This document shows positions 21,301-30,307 of a stretch of 64,000 nucleotides of DNA, piece after piece. A model generated the notes under the pieces. The model was not told the origin of the DNA. It did not search any database and saw only the letters and a list, made by a program, of their open reading frames with translations. Source of the DNA: Oscillatoriaceae cyanobacterium Prado104. Its GTDB lineage: Bacteria; Cyanobacteriota; Cyanobacteriia; Cyanobacteriales; Microcoleaceae. The DNA is taken from assembly GCA_025454405.1 (NCBI GenBank), contig JALOON010000079.1, positions 1 to 64,000 on the forward strand, in the 5' to 3' direction. The position numbers and the translations under genes were made by a program. Within the stretch, counting starts at the first letter, position 1. Every line of letters begins with the position of its first letter.

Positions 21301-23116
21301 GACCTTCGCTGCAAATACCGATACTGACCCCGATCCGGGCGACAAGATTAGTTATACGATCTGTCTGGCAGATTACAATGCTTTGAATTCGTCTGCATAC
21401 ACTTGGGAAACCGATCTCAACGGCCGTGGCTATCGAGAACTAATCGATAAGTCAAATTTTCCTGAAATTCCTCTCCCCTCATGGTTAACTTTCAATCCCG
21501 AAACTCGCACTATCAATTTAGATGCGAGTCGCCCGAAGAATTTTAACTACTGGCTGAAGGTAACGGGAACGGATTCATCAGGTGCTAGTGTTAGCGAGAT
21601 TGTCCGGTTCAAGAGTAGCAGTTTCAAGGGTTTTGTAATTGACAATTACATTGCTGGTGCAACTATCTTCTTAGATGCCAACAAAAATGGCATACTCGAT
21701 CCGGATGAACCGTCTGCCATAACTAGCCCTAATGGTGAATTCGATCTAAGTCTCGCCTCCGACATTTTCGACAAAAATCAAAACGGGGAAATTGACCCAG
21801 AAGAAGGCAATTTAGTTGCCACAGGCGGCACCGACACCGCCACTGGTTTACCCCTAGAAACACCAGTCACCGCACCACCAGATGCTAGTGTTGTCACCCT
21901 TTTAACTACCTTAGTTGCTGACTTAATTGACAAAGGAGTTACACCAGCCGAAGCACAATCTTTAGTCAAAACCGCCCTTTCCATCCCCGCTAATATTGAC
22001 CTGACTAGCTTAGATCCGATCGCAGCTACCAACAACAATCAACCGGGCGGAATCGCAACTTTATCCGCAATGGTGAAAGTCCAAAACTTCATCACTCAAA
22101 CTGCCGCTTCGATCGACGGTGCTTCTAGTGCATCAACTAACGATATTGTCAAGGCTGTTGTTAGTTCAATTACCAGTCGCCTTCAATCCGGTACAGTCTT
22201 AAACCTCAGCAATGCAGCAGATTTAGAGCCAATAATTCAGCAATCTGCAGCGAAAATCCAGCAAATTGACCCCAGTTTCAACAGTCAAAAATTCACCCAA
22301 ACTATCTTGCAAGCAGCGACAGTAATGGCAACAGCAAATCAACGCATTGATGCCGCTGTTTCCAGCACAACAGGAACATCGATTCCTGAAGCAGTTGCCC
22401 GCGTTCAAAAAGTAGCTTTGGGCGAAACTACTCAAGATTTAAAAGCTTTTGGTGCGGGAACTAAGACAATTTCCCAGGTAGTTACTGAGAATACTGGTGC
22501 TGCTTTAGACACTCAAATTCAAGCCGTTACCTTACCTGCTGGTATTGCGACTCCTGTTGTCACCGGTGACGCGGAGTTGGGCAGCAATTCCCCCGATCGC
22601 ATTCTCGGTACAAATGGTGACGATATCCTGACTGGTGGCAGCGAAAATGATGTTTTGATGGGTATGAGGGGCAATGATTACTTCGACGGTGCGATCGGCA
22701 ATGACTCTCTTTTCGGCGGCAAAGGTAACGATATTATGCTGGGAAGTAGCGGTAATGATGCCTTGTTTGGCAGTCGCGGTGCTGACATTTTAAACGGCGG
22801 TGATGGTAACGATATTCTGCTGGGAGGTAAGGGTGACGATCTGCTGACTGGCGGTTTGGGAAGCGATACTTTGACGGGAGGTAATGGCAACGATAAATTC
22901 TTGCTTGCTACCAATGCCGGTACTGATACTATTACTGACTTTGAAGTTGGTAAAGACTTGTTAGTATTGGGTAACAATCTCACTTTTGCACAACTGTCAA
23001 TTACTCAAGAAAACAGTGCTACTTTCATCCGTTTGTCAGCAACCGATGAAATTTTAGCTTCTCTGAATGGAGTGTCTGCTAGCTCGATCGATGCTGTCAA
23101 TTTCAACATAGCTTAG
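18392..23116 (+). CDS. giant DUF4347 / FG-GAP / Calx-beta / RTX protein
   Basis: 1574 residues. Order: DUF4347 (residues 10-240, IHIVSHGSPGSLQLG), seven FG-GAP/VCBS units with DFNGDGKLDLA (about 265-610), two Calx-beta-like domains, and a PEPPTPPTP linker (about 855-945). A putative Ig-like region follows, then a helical region and RTX nonapeptides (GGKGNDIMLG) with a DFEVGKDLLVLGNNLTFAQL cap. This is the usual plan of type I-secreted calcium-binding adhesins. Residues ~116-165 are encoded by an inserted dispersed repeat and interrupt DUF4347. Compared with the paralogue at 11140-13896, the flanking blocks GCNVASG and FIQRIAQLTNTNVAAS are contiguous there. Confidence 0.9.
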   Translation: MLTSSTRISGSAIAFIDRQVADYQSLTTGVTPGTEVVILDEKRDAIEQITEVLAIRTNIDSIHIVSHGSPGSLQLGNGRFSQDNLETYAEKLRQWRSALNPDADILIYGCNVASGPRICSKVRRGINSPSHSASRLKPTEKKAAIQSSLEDFRYETGVSTPGGSEEYTVDYEYAIDLEGAIEHQQTADNFTFIQRIAQLTNTNVAASKNLTGSAAKGGDWKLETTTGKIAASLAFRPEILATYSHVLSTFSEARNYDVGKNPVGMDTGDLNGDGFLDLAAVNQGSKNISILLGTGTTGSFGTATTLFDPGNENPFGIVVRDFNGDGKLDLAVASNPGGSDPGYVSIRLGTGTGSFGNPTNFASKMHHSSIAAGDFNGDGKLDLATAPKFGNDISIISILFGDGTGSFGNPVPINTNKPKFTVATADFNGDGKLDLVTSNNEKTDNISVFLGDGNDNFNAPVHLSAGNLVGQKEDRVIVTGDFNGDGKLDLAASNQFSKNVSVFLGDGTGNFGTATNFAVPGGPQSLVAGDFNGDGKLDLATSTGSNEVSILLGDGTGKFGNLSNFSKMETLGGAPAGMAAGDFNADGKLDLATTNLISNDVSVLLNTSNRVNFGAVPDSVEGTTDKVVNIPVILNGGTPLNDIVVPILLDPSSTATENSDYIFSPTSITFPAGSTGPALTKNIAVTIKSDSISENPETAIFNLGTITGAIAGPTKTTTLTIADRVSVAYDIATDTATIEEGSSGKKPLTFTVTRSNVTNGASSVKYAIGGTATNGSDYNNIGGTSRARNATGTINFVTGETSKTITLDVLGDTRVEPDETITITLSNPTGIAAATPVITSDTATTTIINYTAPTPEPPTPEPPTPEPPTPPTPPTPEPPTPPTPEPPTPPTPPTPEPPTPPTPPTPEPPTPPTPEPPTPPTPPTPIPPTPPTPPTPTPPAPTPTPPSTDNRPPLVNRSVLSQGGFKANELTFAANTDTDPDPGDKISYTICLADYNALNSSAYTWETDLNGRGYRELIDKSNFPEIPLPSWLTFNPETRTINLDASRPKNFNYWLKVTGTDSSGASVSEIVRFKSSSFKGFVIDNYIAGATIFLDANKNGILDPDEPSAITSPNGEFDLSLASDIFDKNQNGEIDPEEGNLVATGGTDTATGLPLETPVTAPPDASVVTLLTTLVADLIDKGVTPAEAQSLVKTALSIPANIDLTSLDPIAATNNNQPGGIATLSAMVKVQNFITQTAASIDGASSASTNDIVKAVVSSITSRLQSGTVLNLSNAADLEPIIQQSAAKIQQIDPSFNSQKFTQTILQAATVMATANQRIDAAVSSTTGTSIPEAVARVQKVALGETTQDLKAFGAGTKTISQVVTENTGAALDTQIQAVTLPAGIATPVVTGDAELGSNSPDRILGTNGDDILTGGSENDVLMGMRGNDYFDGAIGNDSLFGGKGNDIMLGSSGNDALFGSRGADILNGGDGNDILLGGKGDDLLTGGLGSDTLTGGNGNDKFLLATNAGTDTITDFEVGKDLLVLGNNLTFAQLSITQENSATFIRLSATDEILASLNGVSASSIDAVNFNIA
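18738..18890. repeat. dispersed hairpin repeat inserted in frame in a coding region
   Basis: About 150 bases with outer inverted ends TCCGCCGGGG/CCCCGGCGGA and inner arms CTCATAGCGCAAGTC and GACTTTCGCTATGAG. Two further hairpins, AGTCGGTTGAAACCGACT and AGTCCTCTTTAGAGGACT, lie between. It is a full-length member of the family seen at 55985-56205. It lies within the DUF4347 part of the giant gene and has no stop in the gene's frame. Confidence 0.85.
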
Positions 23117-23216
23117 ACAGTTCCTGACGAAGGTATTCTATATGTAGGGTGCAGCACGCATTAGTATCAACTTAAGTTCAAACCCAGCCACAGACTGCTG
23201 TTCGATCGCTAAGCTC

Positions 23217-23298
23217 AGATCCCCCCTAGCCCCCCTTAAGAAGGGGGGGACCGGAAGCGCTCAAAGTCCCCCTTCTTAAGGGGGATTTAGGGGGATCT
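23217..23298. repeat. AGATCCCCC inverted-repeat element, second copy
   Basis: Same family as 17407-17486, with ends AGATCCCCCCTAGCCCCCC and GGGGGATTTAGGGGGATCT. The two copies bracket the giant DUF4347 gene and its decayed duplicate leader. It sits about 100 bases after the gene's stop. Confidence 0.8.
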
Positions 23299-23410
23299 AG
23301 ACTTAGCGTAAAATCCAGATTTCTGGTGGGTTTTAGTTGATTGCTGACACCAATGGTGCGCCTTACATCTGCTAAGTTTGTCCGACTAGAATAAAGACGG
23401 CTTCGATCGG

Positions 23411-23740
23411 TTAATTCGACAAGCGCGGAATCCGCTTGGTAACGATGCTCATCATTTCGCTAGAACCGGGCGCAGGCATAGGAAAACTCCATTCGGAGAT
23501 TTGAGCGAAGTTCAGCCCGTAAAGCCAACGGATCGTGTACTTAATCCCGTAGTTCGAGCCAAAAATCACTACCCTCACCAATTCATAGCCATCAGAGCAA
23601 ACTGGCAACTTGTTAGCACCAGGAATGACCGACGGCAAAGTATCATCAGACTCAGGCACAAAACCTAGAGTTTGCGAATAAACCAATTGCGGCGGGAAAC
23701 TTGGTATCGTTTCCCAACCAATGCCAAAATTTGTCATCAT
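23411..23740 (-). CDS. hypothetical protein of 109 residues
   Basis: The start at 23740 has an AGGAGG ribosome-binding site 8-9 bases upstream, which supports a real gene. It is rich in aromatics, Pro and Ser, has no signal peptide or membrane helix, and has one Cys in LPVCSDGYELVRVVIFG. I do not recognise the family. It is convergent with the giant RTX gene and divergent from the RHH gene. Confidence 0.55.
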   Translation of the reverse strand: MMTNFGIGWETIPSFPPQLVYSQTLGFVPESDDTLPSVIPGANKLPVCSDGYELVRVVIFGSNYGIKYTIRWLYGLNFAQISEWSFPMPAPGSSEMMSIVTKRIPRLSN

Positions 23741-23862
23741 AATTTGAGCCTCCTAATGACTCTAGGTGGTTAGTCGCGCCGAGGATCTAGACCATCCTCT
23801 GCGTGGCGCGATTGCTTAGGCTGAATAATAGCACTAGACCCGCACTCAACATCTAAAAGTTT

Positions 23863-23886
23863 AAATATCTAAATATTTAGATATTT
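23863..23886. promoter_or_regulatory. 24-bp perfect palindrome, candidate operator
   Basis: A perfect palindrome built of arms AAATATCT and AGATATTT around AAATATTT. It lies 52 bases before the start of the ribbon-helix-helix gene and about 120 bases before the divergent 109-aa gene. The position suits autoregulation by the RHH protein; this is inference. Confidence 0.55.
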
Positions 23887-23938
23887 GTCTGACCTCCAGC
23901 AACCTGCGGTGCTATGTGGAAGTAAGGAATAAAATTAT

Positions 23939-24190
23939 ATGACTAAAAAAAAAGATGGCAGTCAATCTGATGATTTTGAGACCCTTCAGGGTCGTGCTGA
24001 TATCCCACAACCGACAGAGAAAAAGCAGGCCAAGAGTAACAATCCTCACTATGTGATGACCACAGTCTACCTGCCAAAACAACTCCACCGGCAGCTTAAA
24101 GTAGCGGCTGTAGATGAAGAGAAGGAGATGTCTGAAATTGTGGAAGAGTTGGTCGATCGGTGGCTTAAATCCAGAAACTCAGAGGTTTAG
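23939..24190 (+). CDS. ribbon-helix-helix (CopG/ParG-like) DNA-binding protein
   Basis: 83 residues. A polar, lysine-rich N-terminal arm of about 38 residues precedes a ribbon-helix-helix: MTTVYLPKQLHRQLKVAAVDEEKEMSEIVEELVDRWL. The beta-strand (TTVYLP) and two amphipathic helices are evident. Members bind palindromic operators as dimers, as antitoxins or plasmid-partition regulators. No toxin or parA gene follows. A 24-bp palindrome lies just upstream. Ribosome-binding site AAGGA. Confidence 0.75.
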   Translation: MTKKKDGSQSDDFETLQGRADIPQPTEKKQAKSNNPHYVMTTVYLPKQLHRQLKVAAVDEEKEMSEIVEELVDRWLKSRNSEV

Positions 24191-24239
24191 CATCGCGAAT
24201 AGTTCTATATTGCATAATATAGCAGTCATAAATCATTTG

Positions 24240-24290
24240 TAAATTTTTTACCCCAACCCTCCCCTTAGTAAGGGGAGGTAGCAAGATATT
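24240..24290. repeat. hairpin in the kdp upstream region
   Basis: CCCCAACCCTCCCCTT followed by AAGGGGAGG, flanked by CATTTGTAAATTTTT and ATTTACAAATCATT, forms an inverted repeat. The remaining ~330 bases before the small RCK-like gene include a TATACCTGCAAGTATA hairpin near 24450. It presumably holds the kdp promoter; no known riboswitch was recognised. Confidence 0.5.
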
Positions 24291-24621
24291 TACAAATCAT
24301 TCGCGATCGCTACAGCATTACTTTTCCGCGTCTTTCGAGACGATCGTAAAATTATTGTTTTTTGCATAATCCCAAACTATTGGGTCGATCGTTGCTTTCA
24401 TACCAGCATTGTCGCAAAAAAACAGCGTTTAGACAGCATCTATACCTGCAAGTATAGATCGATCGCTACATCTAAACATTCGCCTAGCAATCTAAGTATA
24501 GGGCCCACGAGCATAAATTCTAAACAGTAACTTATATCTTAAGACTGATTATCAAAAACTCCCAACTTCAGTAGAGTAATTGTTAAAAGTAAAGCAATCT
24601 TTGCGGCCTGCAGGAGTCTTC

Positions 24622-24957
24622 ATGAACTTGGCAGAACCAAAACTCATCCAAATACCGATCCAATTCAACAGCAGTTATTGCGGCATGGCGCTAAATGCCA
24701 TACAATTGCCTCCAAATTGCCATTGTCTGGGTTTAACGAGAGAAAACAGATTAATTCTATGCGGCGATCGTCCGACTATCTGCTGCGGAGATACCATCTT
24801 AGCAGTAGCATTAAATGGGTCGATCGCCCTCGAACTAGAAGCAATCTTAAAAAAAACTCACCCCGTTTTGTGGACTTCCTTCCGCAGCCATTTTCCGAGG
24901 AATGAAGCAAATTTAATTACCGAGGACTTTTTAACTCAGCTATGCTGCAAGGATTAA
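24622..24957 (+). CDS. small TrkA-C (RCK_C)-like protein preceding kdpA
   Basis: 111 residues from the ATG at 24622, which has AGGAG seven bases upstream; a TTG at 24580 is less likely. The stretch [38 protein letters not shown] resembles the RCK_C domain (a beta-rich ligand-binding module of K+ channel regulators; "RENRLIxCGDxxIxxGDxIL"). Its last 16 bases overlap the start of kdpA, so the two are translationally coupled. Probably a regulator or accessory of the Kdp system. Cys-rich for its size (7 Cys). Confidence 0.6.
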   Translation: MNLAEPKLIQIPIQFNSSYCGMALNAIQLPPNCHCLGLTRENRLILCGDRPTICCGDTILAVALNGSIALELEAILKKTHPVLWTSFRSHFPRNEANLITEDFLTQLCCKD

Positions 24958-26948
24958 TTCAAATTGCCATCACGCTAATTATTTTAGTCGCGATCGCCCC
25001 TTTTTTTGGCAACTACATGGCGCGGGTATACATGGGAGAAAAAACTTTTCTCGATCGCGCCATCAAACCTGTCGAAGAAATCATTTACAAGGCCGGAAAC
25101 ATCCGCTTTTCCGATTCGATGACGGGCTGGCAGTACGCTCGATCGCTCTTCTACAGTAATGTAGCAATGGGCGTATTTGTGTTTCTAATTTTCATGCTTC
25201 AGGGATTCTTACCTTTAAATCCCACCAGCCTCACCGCGCCTACTTGGGATACCGCCCTGCATACAACTATTTCATTCCTCACAAATACCGACCAACAGCA
25301 TTACTCCGGCGAGACAACATTCAGTTATTTATCCCAGTTAACTCTGGGTTTTTTAATGTTTACTTCAGCCGCTACGGGCTTAGCAGTAGGGATTGCTTTT
25401 ATTCGCGGACTTACGGGCCGTCCTTTGGGGAATTTTTACATCGATTTAGTGCGATCGATTACTCGAATCCTGCTACCGATTGCTTTAATCATTGCCCTGT
25501 TATTGCTAATTTCAGGAGTTCCCGAAACCCTCGCCGGACCAGCAGTTGCCAACACTTTAGAAGGAGGCACTCAAGTAATCGCCCGCGGTCCAGTTGCCCA
25601 TTTTGAAAGCATCAAGCAACTCGGAGAAAATGGCGGCGGATTTTTTGCCATTAACTCAGCCCATCCCTTTGAAAATCCCAACCCTTTTACCAACTTGCTG
25701 GAAACACTAGCAATGGTTTCGATTCCAGCAGCCCTGATTCACACTTACGGCATCTTTGCCAACAACAAAAAGCAAGGATGGTTGATTTTTTGGATGGTTT
25801 TTGCGATCTATGTTGGCTTGATTGCGATCGCAGCAGTTGGCGAGTTTCAAGGCAACCCTCAAGTCAATAATTTGCTGGGTTACGCGCAGCCAAATTTAGA
25901 AGGAAAAGAAGTGAGATTCGGCTGGGCAGAAACTGCACTTTGGGCGGTAACTACTACTGGGACGATGTGCGGGGCAGTCAACGGAATGCACGATTCTTTA
26001 ATGCCTCCGGGAGGTTTTGCTACTCTGTTTAACTTGTTCCTGCAAATCGTTTGGGGCGGACAGGGAACGGGAACGGCTTACTTATTCATCTACTTAATTT
26101 TGAGCGTATTTCTCACCGGGTTGATGGTAGGGAGAACGCCGGAATTCTTGGGACGCAAAATCGAAAAACGGGAAATAGTTTTAGCTAGCGTCGTGCTGAT
26201 AATTCACCCGATCGCGGTCTTAATTCCCGGTGCCATAACTCTAGCATTTCCCGACAGCTTGAGCGGCATCAGCAACCCCGGATTTCACGGTATTTCTCAG
26301 GTAATGTACGAATACGCTTCGGCGGCGGCTAACAACGGTTCGGGTTTTGAAGGATTGGCAGATTCTCAACCCGCACCTACCGGGCTGTGGTGGAATTTAA
26401 GCGCTTGTTTTAGCTTGCTAATGGGGCGTTACGTTCCGATTGTAGCGCTGCTGCTGTTAGCTGATAGCATGACTAACAAACAATTGGTTCCCGAAACCAC
26501 GGGTACTCTCAGAACGGATTCAATTTTGTTCACAACTGTTACCGCCGGAGTAATTTTAATTCTGGGCGCGCTGACATTTTTTCCAGTGCTAGCTTTGGGA
26601 CCGATCGCGGAAGGGTATGCTATTAGCGGGAAGTTAGAACCGCCGACGATAAATATACCTGCAGAACCAACACCTTTGTCTTTAGAAAGGCCCGCACCTT
26701 TAGCAGCGCCAACTCCTTTAGTAGCGCCTTCGCCTTTAGCAACTCCTGCGCCTTTAGCAGCGCCAACTCCTCCAGCAACACCTGCGCCTTTAGCAACTCC
26801 TGCGCCTTTAGCAACACCAAATCCTATACCAGAACCTGCGCCTTTAGCAACACCAACTACTCTATCAGAACCCTCGCCTTTACCAACAATTTCACCCGTA
26901 CCGACAACTTCACCGGGGCAGACAATACCAACACCTAATCCTAGTTAG
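24942..26948 (+). CDS. kdpA: potassium-transporting ATPase subunit A with Pro/Ala tail
   Basis: 668 residues. KdpA is the K+-translocating membrane subunit; its four pore loops are recognisable as [49 protein letters not shown] and [12 protein letters not shown]. About ten membrane segments. The usual KdpA ends soon after [12 protein letters not shown] (residue ~562). Here about 105 extra residues follow, made of [12 protein letters not shown] units. The tail is unusual; it would face the end of the last helix. The first gene of the core kdp operon; kdpB follows after a repeat-filled 385-base gap. Confidence 0.95.
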   Translation: MLQGLIQIAITLIILVAIAPFFGNYMARVYMGEKTFLDRAIKPVEEIIYKAGNIRFSDSMTGWQYARSLFYSNVAMGVFVFLIFMLQGFLPLNPTSLTAPTWDTALHTTISFLTNTDQQHYSGETTFSYLSQLTLGFLMFTSAATGLAVGIAFIRGLTGRPLGNFYIDLVRSITRILLPIALIIALLLLISGVPETLAGPAVANTLEGGTQVIARGPVAHFESIKQLGENGGGFFAINSAHPFENPNPFTNLLETLAMVSIPAALIHTYGIFANNKKQGWLIFWMVFAIYVGLIAIAAVGEFQGNPQVNNLLGYAQPNLEGKEVRFGWAETALWAVTTTGTMCGAVNGMHDSLMPPGGFATLFNLFLQIVWGGQGTGTAYLFIYLILSVFLTGLMVGRTPEFLGRKIEKREIVLASVVLIIHPIAVLIPGAITLAFPDSLSGISNPGFHGISQVMYEYASAAANNGSGFEGLADSQPAPTGLWWNLSACFSLLMGRYVPIVALLLLADSMTNKQLVPETTGTLRTDSILFTTVTAGVILILGALTFFPVLALGPIAEGYAISGKLEPPTINIPAEPTPLSLERPAPLAAPTPLVAPSPLATPAPLAAPTPPATPAPLATPAPLATPNPIPEPAPLATPTTLSEPSPLPTISPVPTTSPGQTIPTPNPS

Positions 26949-26990
26949 CCGCTTGGCGATCGATATAATGTTTTCTTGTATCGATTGCGT

Positions 26991-27067
26991 TAGGGCGGGG
27001 CGAAGCATTCGGATATCAATCCTTGGATCGATCTCAGAAATTATCGCCCGAATGCTTCTCCCCTACA
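26991..27067. repeat. miniature inverted repeat between kdpA and kdpB
   Basis: About 77 bases with imperfect inverted ends TAGGGCGGGGCGAAGCATTCGG and CCGAATGCTTCTCCCCTACA (trimmed arms pair over ~20 bases). It looks like a mobile miniature element of cyanobacteria. Confidence 0.75.
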
Positions 27068-27089
27068 GATATTAAAAACGAGCGCCAAT

Positions 27090-27330
27090 CCACAATTTCA
27101 AATCAACAATCCCCAATCCAAAATCCAAAATCCAAAATCCCCAATCCCCAATCCAAAATCCCCAATCCCCAATCCCCAATCCCCAATCCAAAATCCCCAA
27201 TCTCCAATCCAAAATCCAAAATCCCCAATCCCAAATCCCAATCCCCAATCCAAAATCCAAAATCCAAAATCTCAAATCCCCAATCCAAAATCCAAAATCT
27301 AAAATCTAAAATCTAAAATCTAAAATCAAC
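27090..27330. repeat. CCAATCCAAAATC tandem repeat between kdpA and kdpB
   Basis: About 240 bases of CCCCAATCC and AAAATCC units ending in AAAATCTAAAATCTA just before the kdpB ATG. Non-coding low-complexity DNA, similar in style to the tract at 2490-2876. Confidence 0.9.
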
Positions 27331-27333
27331 AAC

Positions 27334-29418
27334 ATGGTTACTTCCGATCCTAAAAAATCGCGTCGCGGTAGTTCTCGCGAATCGAGAAAACACACGCCGA
27401 AAGCAAATACTAAGGGGCTTTATCAAAGGGCTTTCAAACAAGCTTTTGTGAAACTAGATCCTCGGGTGATGCTGCGAAATCCGGTGATGTTTGTAGTTTG
27501 GGTAGGCACGATCGTCACTGCTTTACTGACGATCGACCCCACATTTTTCGGCCCGGTTCCCGGTAACAATCAAAGACTTTTCAACGGTTTAGTCACGTTA
27601 ATTTTGTTCTTCACTTTAGTATTTGCTAATTTTGCGGAAGCGGTAGCAGAAGGGCGCGGGAAAGCGCAAGCAGACGCGCTGCGATCGACCAAAGCAGACA
27701 CCACAGCCCGCAAAATCTTACCAGATGGTTCGATTCAAGAAATCAGTTCGACAGCATTGAGGCGCGGCGACCAAATTAAAGTAATCGCAGGCGATATCAT
27801 TCCCGCAGACGGCGAAGTAATTTCAGGTGTCGCATCGGTAGACGAATCTGCGATCACCGGCGAATCCGCGCCCGTGCTCAAGGAACCGGGTTCGGATATG
27901 GCGAGTTCCGTTACCGGCGGGACGCGCATCCTCTCTGACGAACTGACGCTGCGGGTGATGGCCGATCCCGGTAAGGGATTTTTGGACAGGATGATCGCGC
28001 TGGTAGAGGGCGCTGAACGATCGAAAACGCCGAACGAGATCGCGCTGACAGTCTTGCTGGCGGTGTTGACGCTGGTGTTTTTGATTGTGGTGGCGACGAT
28101 TCCGCCTGTGGGAACTTACGTCAAAACCCCTGTGGGCGTGGTGACGCTGGTTTCGCTGCTGGTGGCGCTGATTCCGACAACGATCGGCGGTTTGTTAAGC
28201 GCGATCGGGATTGCGGGGATGGATCGCGTCGCTCAATTTAACGTTGTAGCGACCTCTGGGAGAGCCGTGGAGGCTTGCGGCGACGTGAATACGTTGATTT
28301 TGGACAAAACGGGGACGATCACGCTGGGCAACCGTTTAGCTGAGGAATTTATTCCGGTGAACGGTCACTCGCTGGAGGATGTGGCGCATGCAGCCCTTGC
28401 AGCCAGCGTGTTTGACGAGACACCGGAGGGAAAGTCGATCGTCCGTTTGGCGGAGAGATTGGGCGCGGCGGTAAATTTCGATCGCACTAGCGCTACTGGC
28501 CTTGATTTTTCGGCAAAAACGCGGATGTCGGGGACTGATTTACCTGACGGGACGGAGGTTCGCAAGGGCGCGGTGGATGCGGTGAAGGGTTTCGTGCGAT
28601 CGCGCGGTGGCAATTTCGGGGCGGATCTCGACGCTGCTTACGAACGGGTTTCGCGCTTGGGAGGCACGCCTTTAGCTGTTTGTCAGGGCAGCGATATTTT
28701 TGGGATTATCTATTTGAAAGATATCATCAAACCGGGAATTCGCGATCGATTCGACCAACTGCGAAAAATGGGAATTCGCACGATTATGCTGACTGGAGAT
28801 AATCAAATTACCGCCGAAGTAATTGCTAGTGAAGCTGGGGTTGATGATTTCATTGCCGAAGCAACTCCCGAGGACAAAATTGATGTAATTCGCAAGCAAC
28901 AAGCTGAGGGCAAATTAGTAGCAATGACGGGCGACGGAACTAACGACGCGCCCGCACTAGCGCAAGCAAATGTCGGCTTGGCAATGAATTCGGGAACGCA
29001 AGCGGCGAAGGAAGCTGCGAACATGGTCGATTTGGATTCTGACCCGACAAAATTGATCGATTTAGTGACGATCGGCAAACAATTGCTGATTACTCGCGGC
29101 GCGCTGACTACGTTTTCCCTAGCTAACGACATTGCTAAATATTTTGCCATTATTCCGGCAATGTTTGCTCCTGTTGGCGCTTTGAATGTCATGGGTTTGG
29201 CTAGCGGTCAGTCGGCAGTTTTATCGGCATTAGTTTACAATGCTTTGATTATTCCCGCGTTAATTCCGCTAGCTTTAACCGGAGTGAAGTTTCGCCCTTT
29301 GACAGCAAATCAACTGTTGCAGCGAAACATTTTAATCTACGGATTGGGCGGGGCGATCGCACCTTTTATCGCCATCAAAATTATCGATGTTTTGATTGCT
29401 GCGATCGGGCTAGCGTAG
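27334..29418 (+). CDS. kdpB: potassium-transporting ATPase ATP-binding subunit B
   Basis: 694 residues. P-type ATPase: the phosphorylated Asp lies in [11 protein letters not shown] (about residue 328). The actuator loop is ITGESAPV, followed by KGAVDAV in the nucleotide domain and MLTGDN plus [21 protein letters not shown] in the hinge. It hydrolyses ATP to drive K+ uptake through KdpA. The first ~35 residues are a basic arm ([14 protein letters not shown]) longer than in E. coli. The ribosome-binding site is poor, as the tandem repeat reaches the start. Confidence 0.95.
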   Translation: MVTSDPKKSRRGSSRESRKHTPKANTKGLYQRAFKQAFVKLDPRVMLRNPVMFVVWVGTIVTALLTIDPTFFGPVPGNNQRLFNGLVTLILFFTLVFANFAEAVAEGRGKAQADALRSTKADTTARKILPDGSIQEISSTALRRGDQIKVIAGDIIPADGEVISGVASVDESAITGESAPVLKEPGSDMASSVTGGTRILSDELTLRVMADPGKGFLDRMIALVEGAERSKTPNEIALTVLLAVLTLVFLIVVATIPPVGTYVKTPVGVVTLVSLLVALIPTTIGGLLSAIGIAGMDRVAQFNVVATSGRAVEACGDVNTLILDKTGTITLGNRLAEEFIPVNGHSLEDVAHAALAASVFDETPEGKSIVRLAERLGAAVNFDRTSATGLDFSAKTRMSGTDLPDGTEVRKGAVDAVKGFVRSRGGNFGADLDAAYERVSRLGGTPLAVCQGSDIFGIIYLKDIIKPGIRDRFDQLRKMGIRTIMLTGDNQITAEVIASEAGVDDFIAEATPEDKIDVIRKQQAEGKLVAMTGDGTNDAPALAQANVGLAMNSGTQAAKEAANMVDLDSDPTKLIDLVTIGKQLLITRGALTTFSLANDIAKYFAIIPAMFAPVGALNVMGLASGQSAVLSALVYNALIIPALIPLALTGVKFRPLTANQLLQRNILIYGLGGAIAPFIAIKIIDVLIAAIGLA

Positions 29419-29494
29419 ATTAGTCATCAGTCAAACGATTTTAGATTTTAGATTTTGGATTTTCGATTGAAGATTTAAGATTGAAGACGATTAA

Positions 29495-29549
29495 ACTCGT
29501 TCCCAGGCTGTGCCTGGGAATGCAGATCTAGAGGCTCTGCCTCGATCGT
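29495..29549. repeat. CTCGTTCCCAGGCTGTGCC direct repeat, left copy
   Basis: A 55-base element (CTCGTTCCCAGGCTGTGCC ... CAGATCTAGAGGCTCTGCC). A close second copy lies at 30229-30281, so the two bracket the Uma2 gene inside the kdp cluster. Confidence 0.85.
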
Positions 29550-29592
29550 CTCTCAATTCTATCTCACCCAAAACCACCACCGCAAATGACAT

Positions 29593-30201
29593 ATGAACCC
29601 TCAAATTTTGGATAAACCAGTTAGTGAAAACAACCAATGCCTCACACTTTATCAAGTTAGTTGGGAGAAATTTCAAGCAATAGAAGCAGCTTTAGCAGAC
29701 TTTCCCAGCCTGCGCCTAGCCTACCTGTACGGAACTTTAGATATTATGTCTCCTCTTTCCGAAGAACATGAAGATAGTAAAACCGTTCTCCGCCGCTTAC
29801 TTGAAGCTTATTTGGAACACAAGCGCATTCGATTTTATCCTCGCGGCAGCAAGACTCTCGGCAGCATCCAATTAGGAGGAAGAAAAGAGCCTGACGAATC
29901 ATTTAACTTGCAAACTAAAAAAGAGATTCCCGACATTGTAATAGAAGTAGTTGTCACAAGTGGCGGAGTAAATACTTTGGAAATTTACAGGCGGGTAAAA
30001 GTTCCCGAAGTGTGGTTTTGGAAAAAAGGCAAGCTAGCCCTGTACAGTTTGCAAGGTGAAGAATACAAACAAGTCGATCGCAGTGAATTGCTGCCAGAAT
30101 TGGATTTAACATTGTTTGTTCGCTGTGCGAATATTGCGGATAAATATGATGCTGTAGTTGAGTTTCGCAAAGCACTGCACGAGCGATCGCAAGAACCTTG
30201 A
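29593..30201 (+). CDS. Uma2-family (DUF820) restriction-endonuclease-like protein
   Basis: 202 residues. The PD-(D/E)XK-like core of the Uma2 family is visible: a leading LRLAYLYGTLDIMSPLSEEHE, then KEPDESF, IPDIVIEVVVTSGGVNTLEIYRRVKVPEVWFWKKGKLALY. These proteins are multiplied in cyanobacteria and are linked to mobile DNA; the substrate is unknown. It interrupts the kdp operon between kdpB and kdpG/F and is flanked by two copies of the same repeat, suggesting arrival by transposition or recombination. Confidence 0.85.
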   Translation: MNPQILDKPVSENNQCLTLYQVSWEKFQAIEAALADFPSLRLAYLYGTLDIMSPLSEEHEDSKTVLRRLLEAYLEHKRIRFYPRGSKTLGSIQLGGRKEPDESFNLQTKKEIPDIVIEVVVTSGGVNTLEIYRRVKVPEVWFWKKGKLALYSLQGEEYKQVDRSELLPELDLTLFVRCANIADKYDAVVEFRKALHERSQEP

Positions 30202-30228
30202 TTAAACTCGAAACTTCTTTTCCCTTAA

Positions 30229-30281
30229 ACTCGTTCCCAGGCTGTGCCGGGGAACGCAGATCTAGACGCTCTGCCTCGATT
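30229..30281. repeat. CTCGTTCCCAGGCTGTGCC direct repeat, right copy
   Basis: Same orientation as 29495-29549 with few mismatches (GCCGGGGAACG for GCCTGGGAATG, GACGCTC for GAGGCTC). Confidence 0.85.
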
Positions 30282-30307
30282 GTTTATTACCTAAAATTGG
30301 AGGAATT

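Noticed and set aside
27023-27316. Frames on both strands in the kdpA-kdpB repeat (NPKSKIPNPQS; GILDWGLGI)
   Set aside because: Simple repeat translation; not genes.
27090-27330. Possible CRISPR array
   Set aside because: The units are short, contiguous and without unique spacers, so it is a plain tandem repeat. No other array was seen in the window.
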